Shown here: positions 1 through 7,403 of the stretch, in pieces
Position numbering within the stretch: position 1 is the stretch's first letter
How the letters are laid out: each line of letters starts with the position of its first letter
Source of the DNA: Fragilaria radians
Taxonomy: Eukaryota > Bacillariophyta > Fragilariophyceae > Fragilariales > Fragilariaceae
Length of the DNA stretch: 10,851 nt
Assembly (NCBI GenBank): GCA_900642245.1
Contig: CAAAJI010000188.1
Coordinates: 69,546 to 80,396 of the forward strand
Reading direction: 5' to 3'
Notes under the pieces: model-generated
What the model saw: only the letters and a program-made list of their open reading frames with translations
Told to the model about the DNA's origin: nothing
Databases searched by the model: none
Translations under genes and position numbers: made by a program

Positions 1-14
1 TACTTCTACAGGCC

Positions 15-89
15 TAATCGGTGGCATAGTGCAGGTTTGAGTACTATCAAGTAATCGCGATGCTCTGGGTTCGAGTCCCACATTCCAAA
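15..89 (+). ncRNA. tRNA-like sequence with Pol III A and B boxes (degenerate tRNA or tRNA-derived SINE head)
   Basis: An A-box-like TGGCATAGTG lies at 22-31 and a perfect B box GGTTCGAGTCC at 68-78. If the A box marks tRNA position 8, the unit is about 75 nt, the right size for a tRNA. The T-arm forms (CTGGG, loop TTCGAGT, CCCAC, four of five pairs). The presumed acceptor strands (15-21 and 82-88) do not pair, and no clean five-base anticodon stem is visible, so a working tRNA is unlikely. A tRNA pseudogene or the 5' head of a tRNA-derived SINE fits better. Homologous copies elsewhere in the genome would decide between them. Confidence 0.4.
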
Positions 90-91
90 GG

Positions 92-322
92 ATATTTTTG
101 GAACTATAACTATTATTCCGTTTCATTAGTTATAGATACTCTTTGTCGCTAATTTGACAGTTGCTTTTATCAAGGATATCTAAAACTCGCTAAGCAAGAT
201 CATTGGTTGTTAAATCTTTGGTATGTTAGAGAAGTTAAGATATATGTTAGAATATCTTTGGCACATCTTAACGGTTCAGAAAAGAGCTCTCAACGGTAAT
301 TATAGCGATCCTTTTATCGCTA
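92..322. other. Non-coding stretch with short stem-loops and a local duplication
   Basis: I see no coding signal. CTATAACTA (104-112) and TAGTTATAG (127-135) form a perfect 9-bp stem with a 14-nt loop. TAGCGAT and ATCGCTA near 303-322 form a 7-bp stem. TGTTAaATCTTTGG near 208 and TGTTAGAATATCTTTGG at 245 are a short imperfect direct duplication. The second begins with the TGTTA typical of LTR ends and may mark the start of an LTR that includes the following repeat, but this is a guess. Confidence 0.3.
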
Positions 323-490
323 AGATAGACAATAGCAAATTAAATTATAGGCTCACAATTTGAACCAAATTCTATCTTTTAGCATAAATTTTTTTTAGAA
401 CTAACTATTTTATCTTTCCAGTTTATCAGGACCAAGACTCACTCAGCTATAAAGGTTACTACAAAGGTAAAACACTTGTGCTTGTTTTGA
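323..490 (+). repeat. Dispersed repeat, copy 1 (LTR or leader-like)
   Basis: Positions 323-403 match the reverse complement of 2101-2180 at roughly 85% identity by eye (shared core AAATTATAGGCTCACAA, then AGCATAAAT and TTTTAGAACTA). Positions 342-487 align almost without gaps to 9161-9310, sharing TTTATCAGGACCA, CTCAGCTA, AAAGGT and ACTACAAAG. The copy sits directly before the copia RT fragment, so it could be a copia LTR end and leader brought next to RT by deletion. LTR boundaries are not resolvable here. Confidence 0.6.
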
Positions 491-492
491 CA

Positions 493-1265
493 ATGGATAC
501 CGTAAGAATTGGTTTTTTTAGGAGAATATTATGGACTCTCCTGTTGTGCACTTGATATTGGAAATGCCTTTTTACATGGGAAGACCAAGGATAAGGTTTA
601 CATCACTGCTGGTCCGGAGTTTGGTACAGAATTATGTGGAAAGAACCTAAACATAAATAAGTCATTAAAGACTTCTGCTTCAAGATTTCATTAACATTTA
701 GCAGAATCATTACAAAGATTAGGATTCAAGAAAACTAAGCATGGCTGATCTATGAATGATAGAGAAATCATCATATTATGAGTATTTAGCTACATATGTG
801 GATGATATTCTTATCTGGAGCAAGGATCCCATGGCAGTAATTAAGCCCTTAGTGAAAATATACTTTTCGAAGAATGTAGGTATTTCTGAGTATTATTTAG
901 GTGGAAATGTGGAGTTCCTTGGAGATTCATGGAAGAAACAACGTTTAGGATTAGCTATCTCTGTCAGAACCTATATCCAGAATGTCATCCCTAAGTTTGA
1001 AAACCTTTTTGGTAAAGAACTGAAACGCATTAAGGCTCCCATGAGCAAAGGGGATCATCGTGAAGTAGATGACACGCCGTTATGTACTGATGAAGACTCA
1101 GCTAAGTATACGTCAATAATAGGATGATGTATCTGGACAATTGTTTTTGGGAGATCAGAAATTGCCAATGCCACTTCTGCAATGAGTAGATTCAACATGT
1201 CATCAATAAAAGGACATTTGAAGGCTGTGAAGAGATTCTAGCTTACCTCAAGACATTAGAAGTAA
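493..1265 (+). pseudogene. Ty1/copia reverse transcriptase - RNase H fragment, decayed
   Basis: Remnant of the copia Pol polyprotein, which copies retrotransposon RNA into DNA. The conserved LDIGNAFLHGKTKDKVYI stretch lies at about 551-604, the YVDDIL catalytic motif of RVT_2 reverse transcriptases at about 793-813, and after an in-frame TGA at 1125 the RNase H-proximal motif resembling CIW..VLGR.DIA.A...SRF....GHL.AVKR to about 1245. The frame is broken by a slip in the T run near 511, stops around 691-750, the TGA at 1125 and a TAG near 1240. Gag, protease and integrase are missing: coding starts inside RT right after the dispersed repeat. It ends abruptly at about 1265 against unrelated gypsy sequence. 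It is clearly dead; the copia identity is secure. Confidence 0.9.
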
Positions 1266-1480
1266 AATAAAAACCAAAATCATAAGGAATATAAGGTGGG
1301 AGACCAAGTGTTACTGGAAACACCAGGAATTCTACCTAGGTCATCAGCCCTGTGTAAAGGACCATAAACAGTCAACAATGTATATCAAATGGGACTATCC
1401 AAACTAAAAAAATCATATCTGAGAGAGTAAATATCCGCAGGATTACTCTATTTCAGCAAACCACAAAGTATGTATGATCT
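1266..1480 (+). pseudogene. Ty3/gypsy integrase C-terminal tail fragment
   Basis: In one frame from 1266 the sequence reads KEYKVGDQVLLE followed by TPGILPR, typical of the post-core C-terminal domain of gypsy integrases. After a TAA at about 1362 and a frame shift it ends with SERVNIRRIT near 1420-1450. The same ending (VSERINIRRLT) occurs in the minus-strand gypsy copy near 7449-7417, so both belong to one family. Immediately downstream is TTGGGGGCAAA (1480-1490), matching the polypurine tract of that copy. Everything upstream of the integrase tail is absent and replaced by copia sequence. Confidence 0.8.
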
Positions 1481-1490
1481 TGGGGGCAAA
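1480..1490 (+). promoter_or_regulatory. Probable gypsy polypurine tract (plus-strand priming site)
   Basis: TTGGGGGCAAA follows the integrase tail at the place where LTR retrotransposons keep the RNase H-resistant primer for second-strand synthesis. The equivalent in the minus-strand copy is TGGGGGAAAA (7390-7381), directly before TGTT. Here the expected LTR start is degenerate (CGTCAT). Confidence 0.5.
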
Positions 1491-2100
1491 CGTCATATCT
1501 TAAAGTATATACGAAAAATAAACACATTTCTTTAACAACTTTATATGACAAGTCTTAGTTTAACATTAATAGATTAGGCTAAGAGATGCATTTGTGTACC
1601 ATTGTTGGAAGCATCCAAGACTGCTAGCGCAAGTAAATATGAAGAATCTAAATATTCTATACATTGACACATCTAGGTAGGGGAAGTCAGGACAGTAACT
1701 ACCAAATGATTCAGGACTTGTGATTATGATTTTCCACATACATGTCATCCTGTTTAATATCTTCTAGAATAGTTGAAATTAGATCAGCTTAATAATTCAT
1801 AAAGAAATGAAACTTTGACTATTCTACTTCAATGCCACACTGACAAATAAATGAACATAATTATTCCACTAATCACAGCCAAGCAAAAGTAAAGTCAGTC
1901 TCTTGATATCAAGAGTACTGTTTTGTCCAACATCATCCAAATAAGCACCCCTAGTGAATTGTAAATAAATACAAAAGACATTTTCTAATGAAAATACATT
2001 GGCAGACTGGCATTAACAATGACTTTCCAGAATGAAGTAGTAAAGTTTCAGAATTGGAATCATGGGTGTGTAACAGATTTGACATATCAAAAGAAAAAAT
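1491..2100. other. Non-coding stretch, probably decayed gypsy LTR then unique AT-rich DNA
   Basis: No convincing reading frame on either strand; a 60-codon minus-strand frame at 1566-1748 has low-complexity, unrecognisable content. By position just after the polypurine tract, the first few hundred bases should be a gypsy LTR. I could not align them beyond about 20 bases with the LTR at 7380, so they have diverged or been replaced. Confidence 0.4.
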
Positions 2101-2180
2101 AGTTCTAAAACAGATTTATGCTATAAAATATTATTTGGTTTAACTTGTGAGCCTATAATTTAATTTACTACTTTCTATCT
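2101..2180 (-). repeat. Dispersed repeat, copy 2 (inverted)
   Basis: Reverse complement of this segment matches 323-403 closely, including TTATAGGCTCACAA and TATAGCATAAAT. Similarity fades just past 2100, before the GGACCA core present in copies 1 and 3. On the minus strand, TGTTAAAAATATTC at 2220 could be an LTR start 40 bases ahead of the repeat. The copy lies about 320 bp beyond the 3' end of the LRR gene. Confidence 0.6.
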
Positions 2181-2501
2181 AAATGAAACTGAAAAATTGG
2201 GATGAAGAATATTTTTAACAAATAAAACTAAATAAATTTATCAATTTACCAAAACAATCCTTTGTAATTTGGGACTTGAAGCATTGCAAAAACTTGACAA
2301 TACTTAACCTGCCCACATCCTGCCGGTAAAAGTAAAATATATAAACGATCCCAATATCTTACTAACATATGCTCTCTGATAGGTGTACCGACAGTGTCAT
2401 TGACATAAAATCCTTTTATCAAAGGACACCAAAGCATGCAGATGTGGAGAACAACATAAAATCTGACTTTTTGACTTTTCATCTTGAGAGCATTCAATAT
2501 T
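2181..2501. other. 3' flank of the LRR gene, no separate gene seen
   Basis: The 101-codon minus-strand frame at 2246-2551 overlaps the LRR coding end and shows no recognisable domain. The stretch probably carries the LRR 3' UTR. If the GT at 2519-2518 is a splice donor (see the LRR gene), a last exon could lie here, but I cannot pick one out with confidence. Confidence 0.3.
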
Positions 2502-3944
2502 TTAGCAAAGATCATATACTTGATTGCATAGAGATTCAGGAATGGAACCAATCAGATTATTGTCAGAAATAACAAGCTGCTCTAATTCTGAAAGTGCACC
2601 CATTTCACTTGGAATGGATCCAATAAGATTATTGGAAGCAACATGCAAATATGTAAGCCCTGTACATTGGCCAATTTCACTTGGAATGGATCCTCGAAAG
2701 GAATTGCCCCAAAGATCCAAATAGACAAGTTTTGTAAACAGACCAATTTCACTTGGAATGAATCCGCTCAAGGTGTTAGATGCCACACTAAAATGTGTCA
2801 TATTTCTCATTGACTTTATAGATATTGGAATTATTCCTCTGAATGAGTTCATATACAAGTCAAATCTTGTTAGCTTTGTTAGCAACCCAATGGAGGATGG
2901 AATATTTCCTGTCAATTCATTTATACCCAATTCGAACCATGTCAAATCTTGCAATGACCCAATTGATGAAGGAATGGATCTCCTCAATTCATTTGACCAC
3001 AAAGTCAAGTAACTTAGTGAGGTAAGTAGACCAATCTCGTCCGGAATAAATCCATTCAAAGCATTGTCCTTCAATGATAGTACTCGTAGATTTCCGCTCA
3101 CACAAAAACTTTCAGACCAACCTTGATACCATAAACATTCATCATTGTCTGTTAACCATCCTTGATTTACATTCCACAACCTTCCCCCTGTTGCAAAAAA
3201 GAATGCTGCCATGGCATAGCGCTGAACCTTACGATCAAAAGAGTATTCATTGAAATTGGAAGAATTCAATAACCAATTAAGGGCAAGGGATTGTACCGAA
3301 TAAGGAAGTTCCAACTCTTGACGGGATGAATTAGTAAGAAGTGGTTTAAGGTTATCCAAAAATGCATTTTCGGATGAATCAGAATCTGGGGCAATTTTTT
3401 CTGTGTCACCATTTGGAGAGTCAATCGAAGATTTCCTTGTCAAAATGATAGCAGGGATAATAATTCCCGCCAACAGGAGCAGTGACCCAATAGCAATCAG
3501 CCTGTACTTAAGGATCGAACCTTTCTTAGGCTTCTCCTTATTTGAGACATTATTGTCAAATAGAGAGTCTTCTAATGGAGTCGCTTTGACAATAACATCG
3601 TCGACTAAGCGGGCACTTGTGACAGTTACAGATGTTAAGTCTTGACTTGGGTGTGCCATCGATAATCTAATATCCTGCGATTCCCGTTCATTTACATCAT
3701 CTGCTCCTCCTTGAATACCATCAACAGCAAACGCCCCCACTTGTGCATTCGCTACCAAGCTTTCATCATTTGCTAGTTTCTGGTTCGATACTTCATATTC
3801 GTCGATTCCATCCTTCCTAGCAATCCTATCATTTGAGTCATGAGCAGTGTCTGTTTCCTTTTGCTTTGGTTTAAGGAAATTCACTCTGATAGCTGTTAAA
3901 GATTCTTGATTATTCCAACCCGTTATCGTTTCCTTCTTAGGCAT
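2502..3944 (-). CDS. Single-pass leucine-rich-repeat receptor-like membrane protein
   Basis: 480 residues from the first ATG at 3944; an in-frame TGA at 3965-3963 excludes an upstream ATG. Residues 1-147 are polar and acidic, probably a disordered cytosolic tail. Residues 148-169 are one hydrophobic transmembrane span, flanked by KYR and RKS. After a linker comes a cap region with QRYAMAAFFFATGG (241-254) and two cysteines (270, 281), then eight 24-residue plant-type LRRs (about 285-476; pattern LxxLxxLxLxxNxLxGxIPxxIG). There is no signal peptide and no kinase domain; positive charges on both sides of the span leave topology uncertain, though family precedent puts the LRRs outside. The role is probably surface recognition or adhesion, with ligand unknown. 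The protein stops soon after repeat 8 (SLCNQVYDLC). Either the usual Cys-rich tail is lost, or an intron starts at GTATAT (2519). It lies alone among dead retroelements, with an uninterrupted frame. The diatom family attribution is from recognition. Confidence 0.85.
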   Translation of the reverse strand: MPKKETITGWNNQESLTAIRVNFLKPKQKETDTAHDSNDRIARKDGIDEYEVSNQKLANDESLVANAQVGAFAVDGIQGGADDVNERESQDIRLSMAHPSQDLTSVTVTSARLVDDVIVKATPLEDSLFDNNVSNKEKPKKGSILKYRLIAIGSLLLLAGIIIPAIILTRKSSIDSPNGDTEKIAPDSDSSENAFLDNLKPLLTNSSRQELELPYSVQSLALNWLLNSSNFNEYSFDRKVQRYAMAAFFFATGGRLWNVNQGWLTDNDECLWYQGWSESFCVSGNLRVLSLKDNALNGFIPDEIGLLTSLSYLTLWSNELRRSIPSSIGSLQDLTWFELGINELTGNIPSSIGLLTKLTRFDLYMNSFRGIIPISIKSMRNMTHFSVASNTLSGFIPSEIGLFTKLVYLDLWGNSFRGSIPSEIGQCTGLTYLHVASNNLIGSIPSEMGALSELEQLVISDNNLIGSIPESLCNQVYDLC

Positions 3945-3966
3945 TGTCTTTATGTTCACTGATCAT
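3937..3966 (-). promoter_or_regulatory. Overlapping upstream ORF in the LRR leader
   Basis: An ATG at 3966, 22 nt before the LRR start and in a different frame, opens a 9-codon frame (MISEHKDNA) that stops at 3937, inside the LRR coding sequence. Its context is weak (T at -3), while the LRR ATG has A at -3. If the transcript starts upstream of 3966, scanning ribosomes would meet it first, which could lower LRR translation. Transcript start is unknown. Confidence 0.4.
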
Positions 3967-3969
3967 AGA

Positions 3970-4770
3970 AACCTCAATTCTATAAAATTTCCTACCGTAG
4001 AATCACATACGATTTTTTATCAGTAATGTGTTCATCGTTCATTTCTTATGCCTGTAATCGCTCTTCCTACTAGTACTAGAAAGAAATTCAACACATTTTT
4101 TATCTTTTGAAAATTGATCTGTCACAGTCACCCGAGAGATAGAGAAAAAGAAGTGACAACAAGGTAAAGCAAAAGAATAAAGAATAGACAGAGATGGCAA
4201 ACATTTTTCCACCACCCAAGATATGAATGTTACTAAGTTTACCAACAATATGAATGCCTATAATTTATGGAATACAGCTATTGTTTCATCTTTGACAGCA
4301 TTCAAGACACATTCCAATTCCTGACATTGAGCATCTCAATCAGTGCTTTCATATAAAGAAGAGGTACTTATGTGGGAAATGTTTGTGTGAATTCTTTCCA
4401 CTATTGAATTCTCTATTTCCATGATCAATCTGCAGTGTTCACTCCATGGCTGCTTTTTTATGCTTGTCAATGCATTTTCAACTTTGATCCATTGGTGATG
4501 TTTAATCTGTATCTTTGTTTTGACTTCGAGAGAACACAGGTGAAAATTTCCGAAATTTACCCAACAAAAGTTGGTACGATTGAACCAACCTGTGAGCTCT
4601 TAAATATATGGACTGTTTCCGGATTTTAAATATAAATTATTTAGATGTGATGATGATATTGGTTTTGGAAAAGAGGCTTAAATTCGTCAACTGGAAGTTG
4701 AACTTGAAGTTCGAGTAAACTGGTAGAGACACACCTCAGCGAAATCACTTAGCCGAAGTCGCATTACATA
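3970..4770. other. Intergenic, no gene recognised
   Basis: This holds the upstream side of the LRR gene (its promoter must lie here) and about 700 bp of AT-rich DNA. Frames at 4039-4248 (minus) and 4435-4629 (plus) lack any family signature and look like chance. I see no clear TATA element at a fixed distance from the LRR start. Confidence 0.4.
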
Positions 4771-4776
4771 TTATCG

Positions 4777-6001
4777 CTAATCGATGGCTGGGCTACATTG
4801 AATCAGGCCAATGTATCTAGAAAACTCAGTCAATTGCTTTGTAACCTTGAGGTTGAAACCACCAGCTTTCAAATCAATAATCAACTTGGAAATGTGTCCT
4901 TCTTTACCAATAATCAGGCAATCATCAACATAAACTCCAATAAGAATAATTCCATCTTCATCCCATTTAGAAGATAAAAATGGATCAGAGTTGTTTTCAT
5001 TAAAGCCAACATCCTTTAACACTTCAACTAACCTTTTATAGAACTCCCTTGTGCTCTGAATCAATCCATAAATAGTTCTTTTTAACCTTCCTTATTCTTC
5101 ATGCCTTCTGGAATATTCATATAAATTTCTTCCTGCAGATTTCCATGCAAAAAGGCTGTTTCAACATCAATAATTGTTGCTTGTAAGCTCCAGATTAACT
5201 TGGCAATCAGCATAACCTGAAAGCTCACATCGTTGATTACTGGAGCATAACTTTCAACAAATCCACACCAGGGACTTGACTGTATCCACAAGCCATTAAC
5301 CTAGCTCTAAAGATTCCATTTCGTTTGATTTTAAAAATCCATTTGCAATTGCATCTTAAGTCCCTTGGTACTTCTTCCTTACGGATAACATCTCATACTT
5401 CTCTACTGTTAAAACAAGTCTTACTGTTGTGAATCTAGAGGACAGGTCTCTTGAACCTATAGATGTATGAAAGTCAGCTTGATAAACAAACCTGTTCTTT
5501 TAAAGTAAGTTATTTTCTACATTTACTCTCTCGCTGTTTATCTCGCTCACACACACAACGATTTCTCACTGTTTCACATTTGGTGTTCTTTCACATTCCA
5601 ATGTGGAGAAACAATATTCTCCAAATCCTTATCCTTAACTTATTTGATAGGGAAGAGCATGGATAACACATTCTTAACACTCTACTTTCCATATTGTTGA
5701 ACTCCTTTTTAATTGCCATTCTCCACTTCTCGCGATTGACAGGATCTTTACAATTTCAAGCTTCATCAAAGGTTCTAGGTTCCTTCTCAATCTTCCCACC
5801 AAACAGCGCAAGGTTAAGCTGATCGAGAAGAATTTCCCTTCCTTGCTCTAAATCATCAATAATCTTTGAAGCTTCAGGGTTGAAGCTACTCTCCAATCGC
5901 TTCATTTGACAATATAGCTGCACAGTAGTAGTATCCTTGACATCTTGTCTTGTTGAACTTACTTCAGACTCTGGAACATTAACAGCTTGATGAAAAATCA
6001 T
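4777..6001 (-). pseudogene. Ty1/copia Pol fragment: integrase-RT linker and reverse transcriptase, interrupted
   Basis: Reading on the minus strand, the linker comes first (6001-5756, ending EEPRTFDEA-like, then a TGA where W is expected). Then KDPVNREKW and KEFNNMES (about 5750-5690) open the RT. The reading resumes at VIRKEEVPRDLR, FKIKRNGIFRARLMACGYS (about 5400-5281), YAPVIND, IDVETAFLHGNLQEEIYM (about 5180-5120) and YVDDCLIIG (about 4937-4911). The YVDD motif is the polymerase active site. Frame changes occur near 5340, 5290 and 5080. A 273-bp solo LTR splits the frame between 5401 and 5685. RNase H is missing after about 4777, and gag, protease and integrase core are missing before 6001. 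Its wording differs from the copia fragment at 493-1265, so it is a separate lineage. Confidence 0.9.
5407..5679. mobile_element. Solo LTR with 6-bp target-site duplication
   Basis: The segment begins TGTTAAAACA and ends TTCTTAACA, giving the inverted TGTTA...TAACA ends of an LTR. It is flanked on both sides by CTCTAC (5401-5406 and 5680-5685). Removing it and one duplicate rejoins the copia frame smoothly on the minus strand, from NNMESRE into VIRKEEVP, which shows that it inserted into a copia copy. At 273 bp with no internal coding, a solo LTR left by LTR-LTR recombination is the simplest reading; a MITE is possible. Transcription direction is not determined. Confidence 0.8.
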
Positions 6002-6002
6002 C

Positions 6003-6303
6003 GATCCATCTTCTAATGGTGCTTAAGTCTGTCAAATCAACTTGTAAGATGAATAACAACAAAAACCAATGAAAACTCAATCAAAAGAATCCAAGATCGA
6101 AAACCGAAAACCGAAAATAAAGAAGAGAACTAAGCAGGTACCCACGTTTAAACGTGTTGAGAAGTAGTCTCTTCAGTTAACAAAGATTAAGGTAAAGAAG
6201 AAGATAACTCAAACAAACAAGTTGTAATAAAAGTTGTGACTAGTTTCAAAGATTAATCTAATGCTGACTCATAAGTTGAAGACACACACATTTTCGAATC
6301 CCT
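6003..6303. other. Non-coding, probable LTR body and leader of the minus-strand copia element
   Basis: No frame of interest. Contains a short CGAAAAC/CGAAAAT tandem near 6096-6118 and the palindrome at 6143-6156. By position it should be LTR and leader fused by deletion to the pol linker. Confidence 0.35.
6143..6156. repeat. Perfect 14-bp palindrome
   Basis: CACGTTTAAACGTG is self-complementary over all 14 bases. It lies upstream (on the minus strand) of the copia linker, in what is probably the 3' part of an LTR or a leader. Palindromes in LTRs often bind transcription factors, but nothing here shows that directly. Confidence 0.5.
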
Positions 6304-6372
6304 AATATCCCTATTGGATAAACCCTAAACATATAAACTCTTGAATGAACGTAAGGGATATTTCCAATATGG
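6304..6372 (-). repeat. LTR-like direct repeat, copy A
   Basis: Shares ATATCC, TGGATA, CCTAAACAT, AACTCTTGAA and GGGATATT in the same order as 6488-6561. On the minus strand the end reads ATATTGGAAATATCCC, like the TTGGRAATATCCC starts of many copia LTRs. Copy spacing is about 185 bp. Confidence 0.55.
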
Positions 6373-6487
6373 CTTCACAACCAAATATGGCAACATGTTG
6401 GTCTTAAAACTGAATTAGGCTACTTGTGGACTTAAACAATCTGCCCAGGCATTTTGGACTCTCTGATCATACAATTCATCAATTTAT

Positions 6488-6561
6488 AAATATCCTTAAT
6501 GGATATCCTAAACATTTAAAACCTAAAACTCTTGAAGGAATGTACGGGATATTCTCAATAC
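6488..6561 (-). repeat. LTR-like direct repeat, copy B
   Basis: Partner of 6304-6372, about 10 bp longer through an extra AAAACCT-like segment. It lies just downstream, on the minus strand, of the copia RNase H fragment, where a 3' LTR should start. Together the two copies suggest two LTR starts in tandem: one the 3' LTR of the RNase H element, the other the 5' LTR of the RT element at 6001-4777. Confidence 0.5.
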
Positions 6562-6648
6562 CCTTCCTAGACCAAAAAGCGTATTGACTCCTAAAGTCTT
6601 AAATACTCCTAAGACATTTTGCTGCATGCCTTTCATAGGCTTCTTGAT

Positions 6649-6861
6649 TTACGTCCATGGTGAAATATTAGAATTGTTGTCAATAGATTTTACAAATTCA
6701 ATTTTTTCAATTCTATCTTCCACATTCTCTAGGACAAAGTGATACCTGGTAGCAACATGTCTGCTTCTTATTCCTGTTGAAAATTTTTGAGTCATAAACA
6801 AAGCTCCAACATTATCAGTTTTCACCACAATTGGAAGTTTTATCTCAATTCTGCTCTGCAA
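6649..6861 (-). pseudogene. Ty1/copia RNase H C-terminal fragment
   Basis: The minus strand reads KLPIVVKTDNVGALFM, then RHVATRYHFV and EFVKSIDN, the D-N-VGA and RH-DTRYHF block at the end of copia RNase H, which removes the RNA template during replication. The D of TDN is a family-conserved acidic residue. Downstream, the usual ADIFTK ending has decayed to SNISPWT. The upstream RNase H half is absent: the fragment begins exactly where the hairpin-rich gypsy LTR ends (about 6865), suggesting that the gypsy element inserted here or that a deletion joined them. Confidence 0.85.
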
Positions 6862-6866
6862 AGAGT

Positions 6867-7380
6867 GAAAGTAGAAAATTATGTTATTTAGAAAATTATG
6901 AAAGACTACTCTTGTTTACTAATCATTCAACATTGGAGTCTTGATTGACTAATTTTCGTTATTATAGCATTCATCTAGATCATCCTATTTTTTAGGATGA
7001 ATTATTATATCCAGATTATTCTGGTTAGTCAAAATATCTTTTGACTTAGTCTACTTAGAATGAAATATTCTAAGTCAGGTTACACTTCATGAAGCACATG
7101 TGATTTCATATCACCTAAAGTGTTGAGATCTTTGATTAGTATCATCTAAAATTTGTAGACGGAAAAACAACAGCCATTATTCTTTTTTGCTGTTGTTGTT
7201 TTAGATGTGCTAATATAGACGATATTTTCATCATCTATATTTGCATGTACAAGCAATAATGGACGTCTCCGAATGTTTGTATAAAATAACATCTTCTTGA
7301 ATTAATGTTTTTCTAGTTTAATTCCCTGTGTTTTATTATTATTATAAAATGTTAACTTATATTGTTCTTAATGCAGAACA
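6867..7380 (-). mobile_element. Probable 3' LTR of the gypsy element, hairpin-rich
   Basis: On the minus strand, the polypurine tract TGGGGGAAAA (7390-7381) is followed at once by TGTTCTGCAT, the expected TG start of a 3' LTR. The far end is set only by the start of copia RNase H sequence near 6865 (a possible CA end in CTTTGCA). About 514 bp, non-coding, with at least six perfect stem-loops. No matching 5' LTR is visible in the window, so the boundary is approximate. Confidence 0.6.
6980..7240. repeat. Cluster of consecutive stem-loops
   Basis: Perfect stems: TCATCCTA/TAGGATGA (6980-7000), CCAGA/TCTGG (7011-7024), AGTCAAAA/TTTTGACT (7027-7046), ACTTAGAAT/ATTCTAAGT (7053-7075). A two-part stem follows, CATCTAAAA/TTTTAGATG (7143-7151 with 7199-7207) enclosing AACAACAGC/GCTGTTGTT (7166-7174 with 7189-7197), then ATATAGA/TCTATAT (7213-7240). 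They lie in the presumed gypsy LTR. Confidence 0.75.
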
Positions 7381-7403
7381 TTTTCCCCCAAGATAGTATT
7401 TTA

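Noticed and set aside
2246..2551. 101-codon minus-strand frame downstream of the LRR gene
   Set aside because: It overlaps the LRR end in another frame and shows no domain; at best it overlaps a 3' exon that I cannot define.
2524..3645. Several plus-strand frames of 60-84 codons
   Set aside because: They are antisense shadows of the LRR gene, with repeated content that mirrors the LRR units.
3945..3959. GTG start extending the LRR protein by five residues
   Set aside because: A eukaryotic gene should start at ATG. The codon at 3959 is GTG and an in-frame TGA lies two codons upstream, so 3944 is the first usable start.
4039..4629. Frames of 64-69 codons on both strands
   Set aside because: Composition is Phe/Ser/Leu-rich as expected from AT-rich DNA, with no motif and no neighbouring context.
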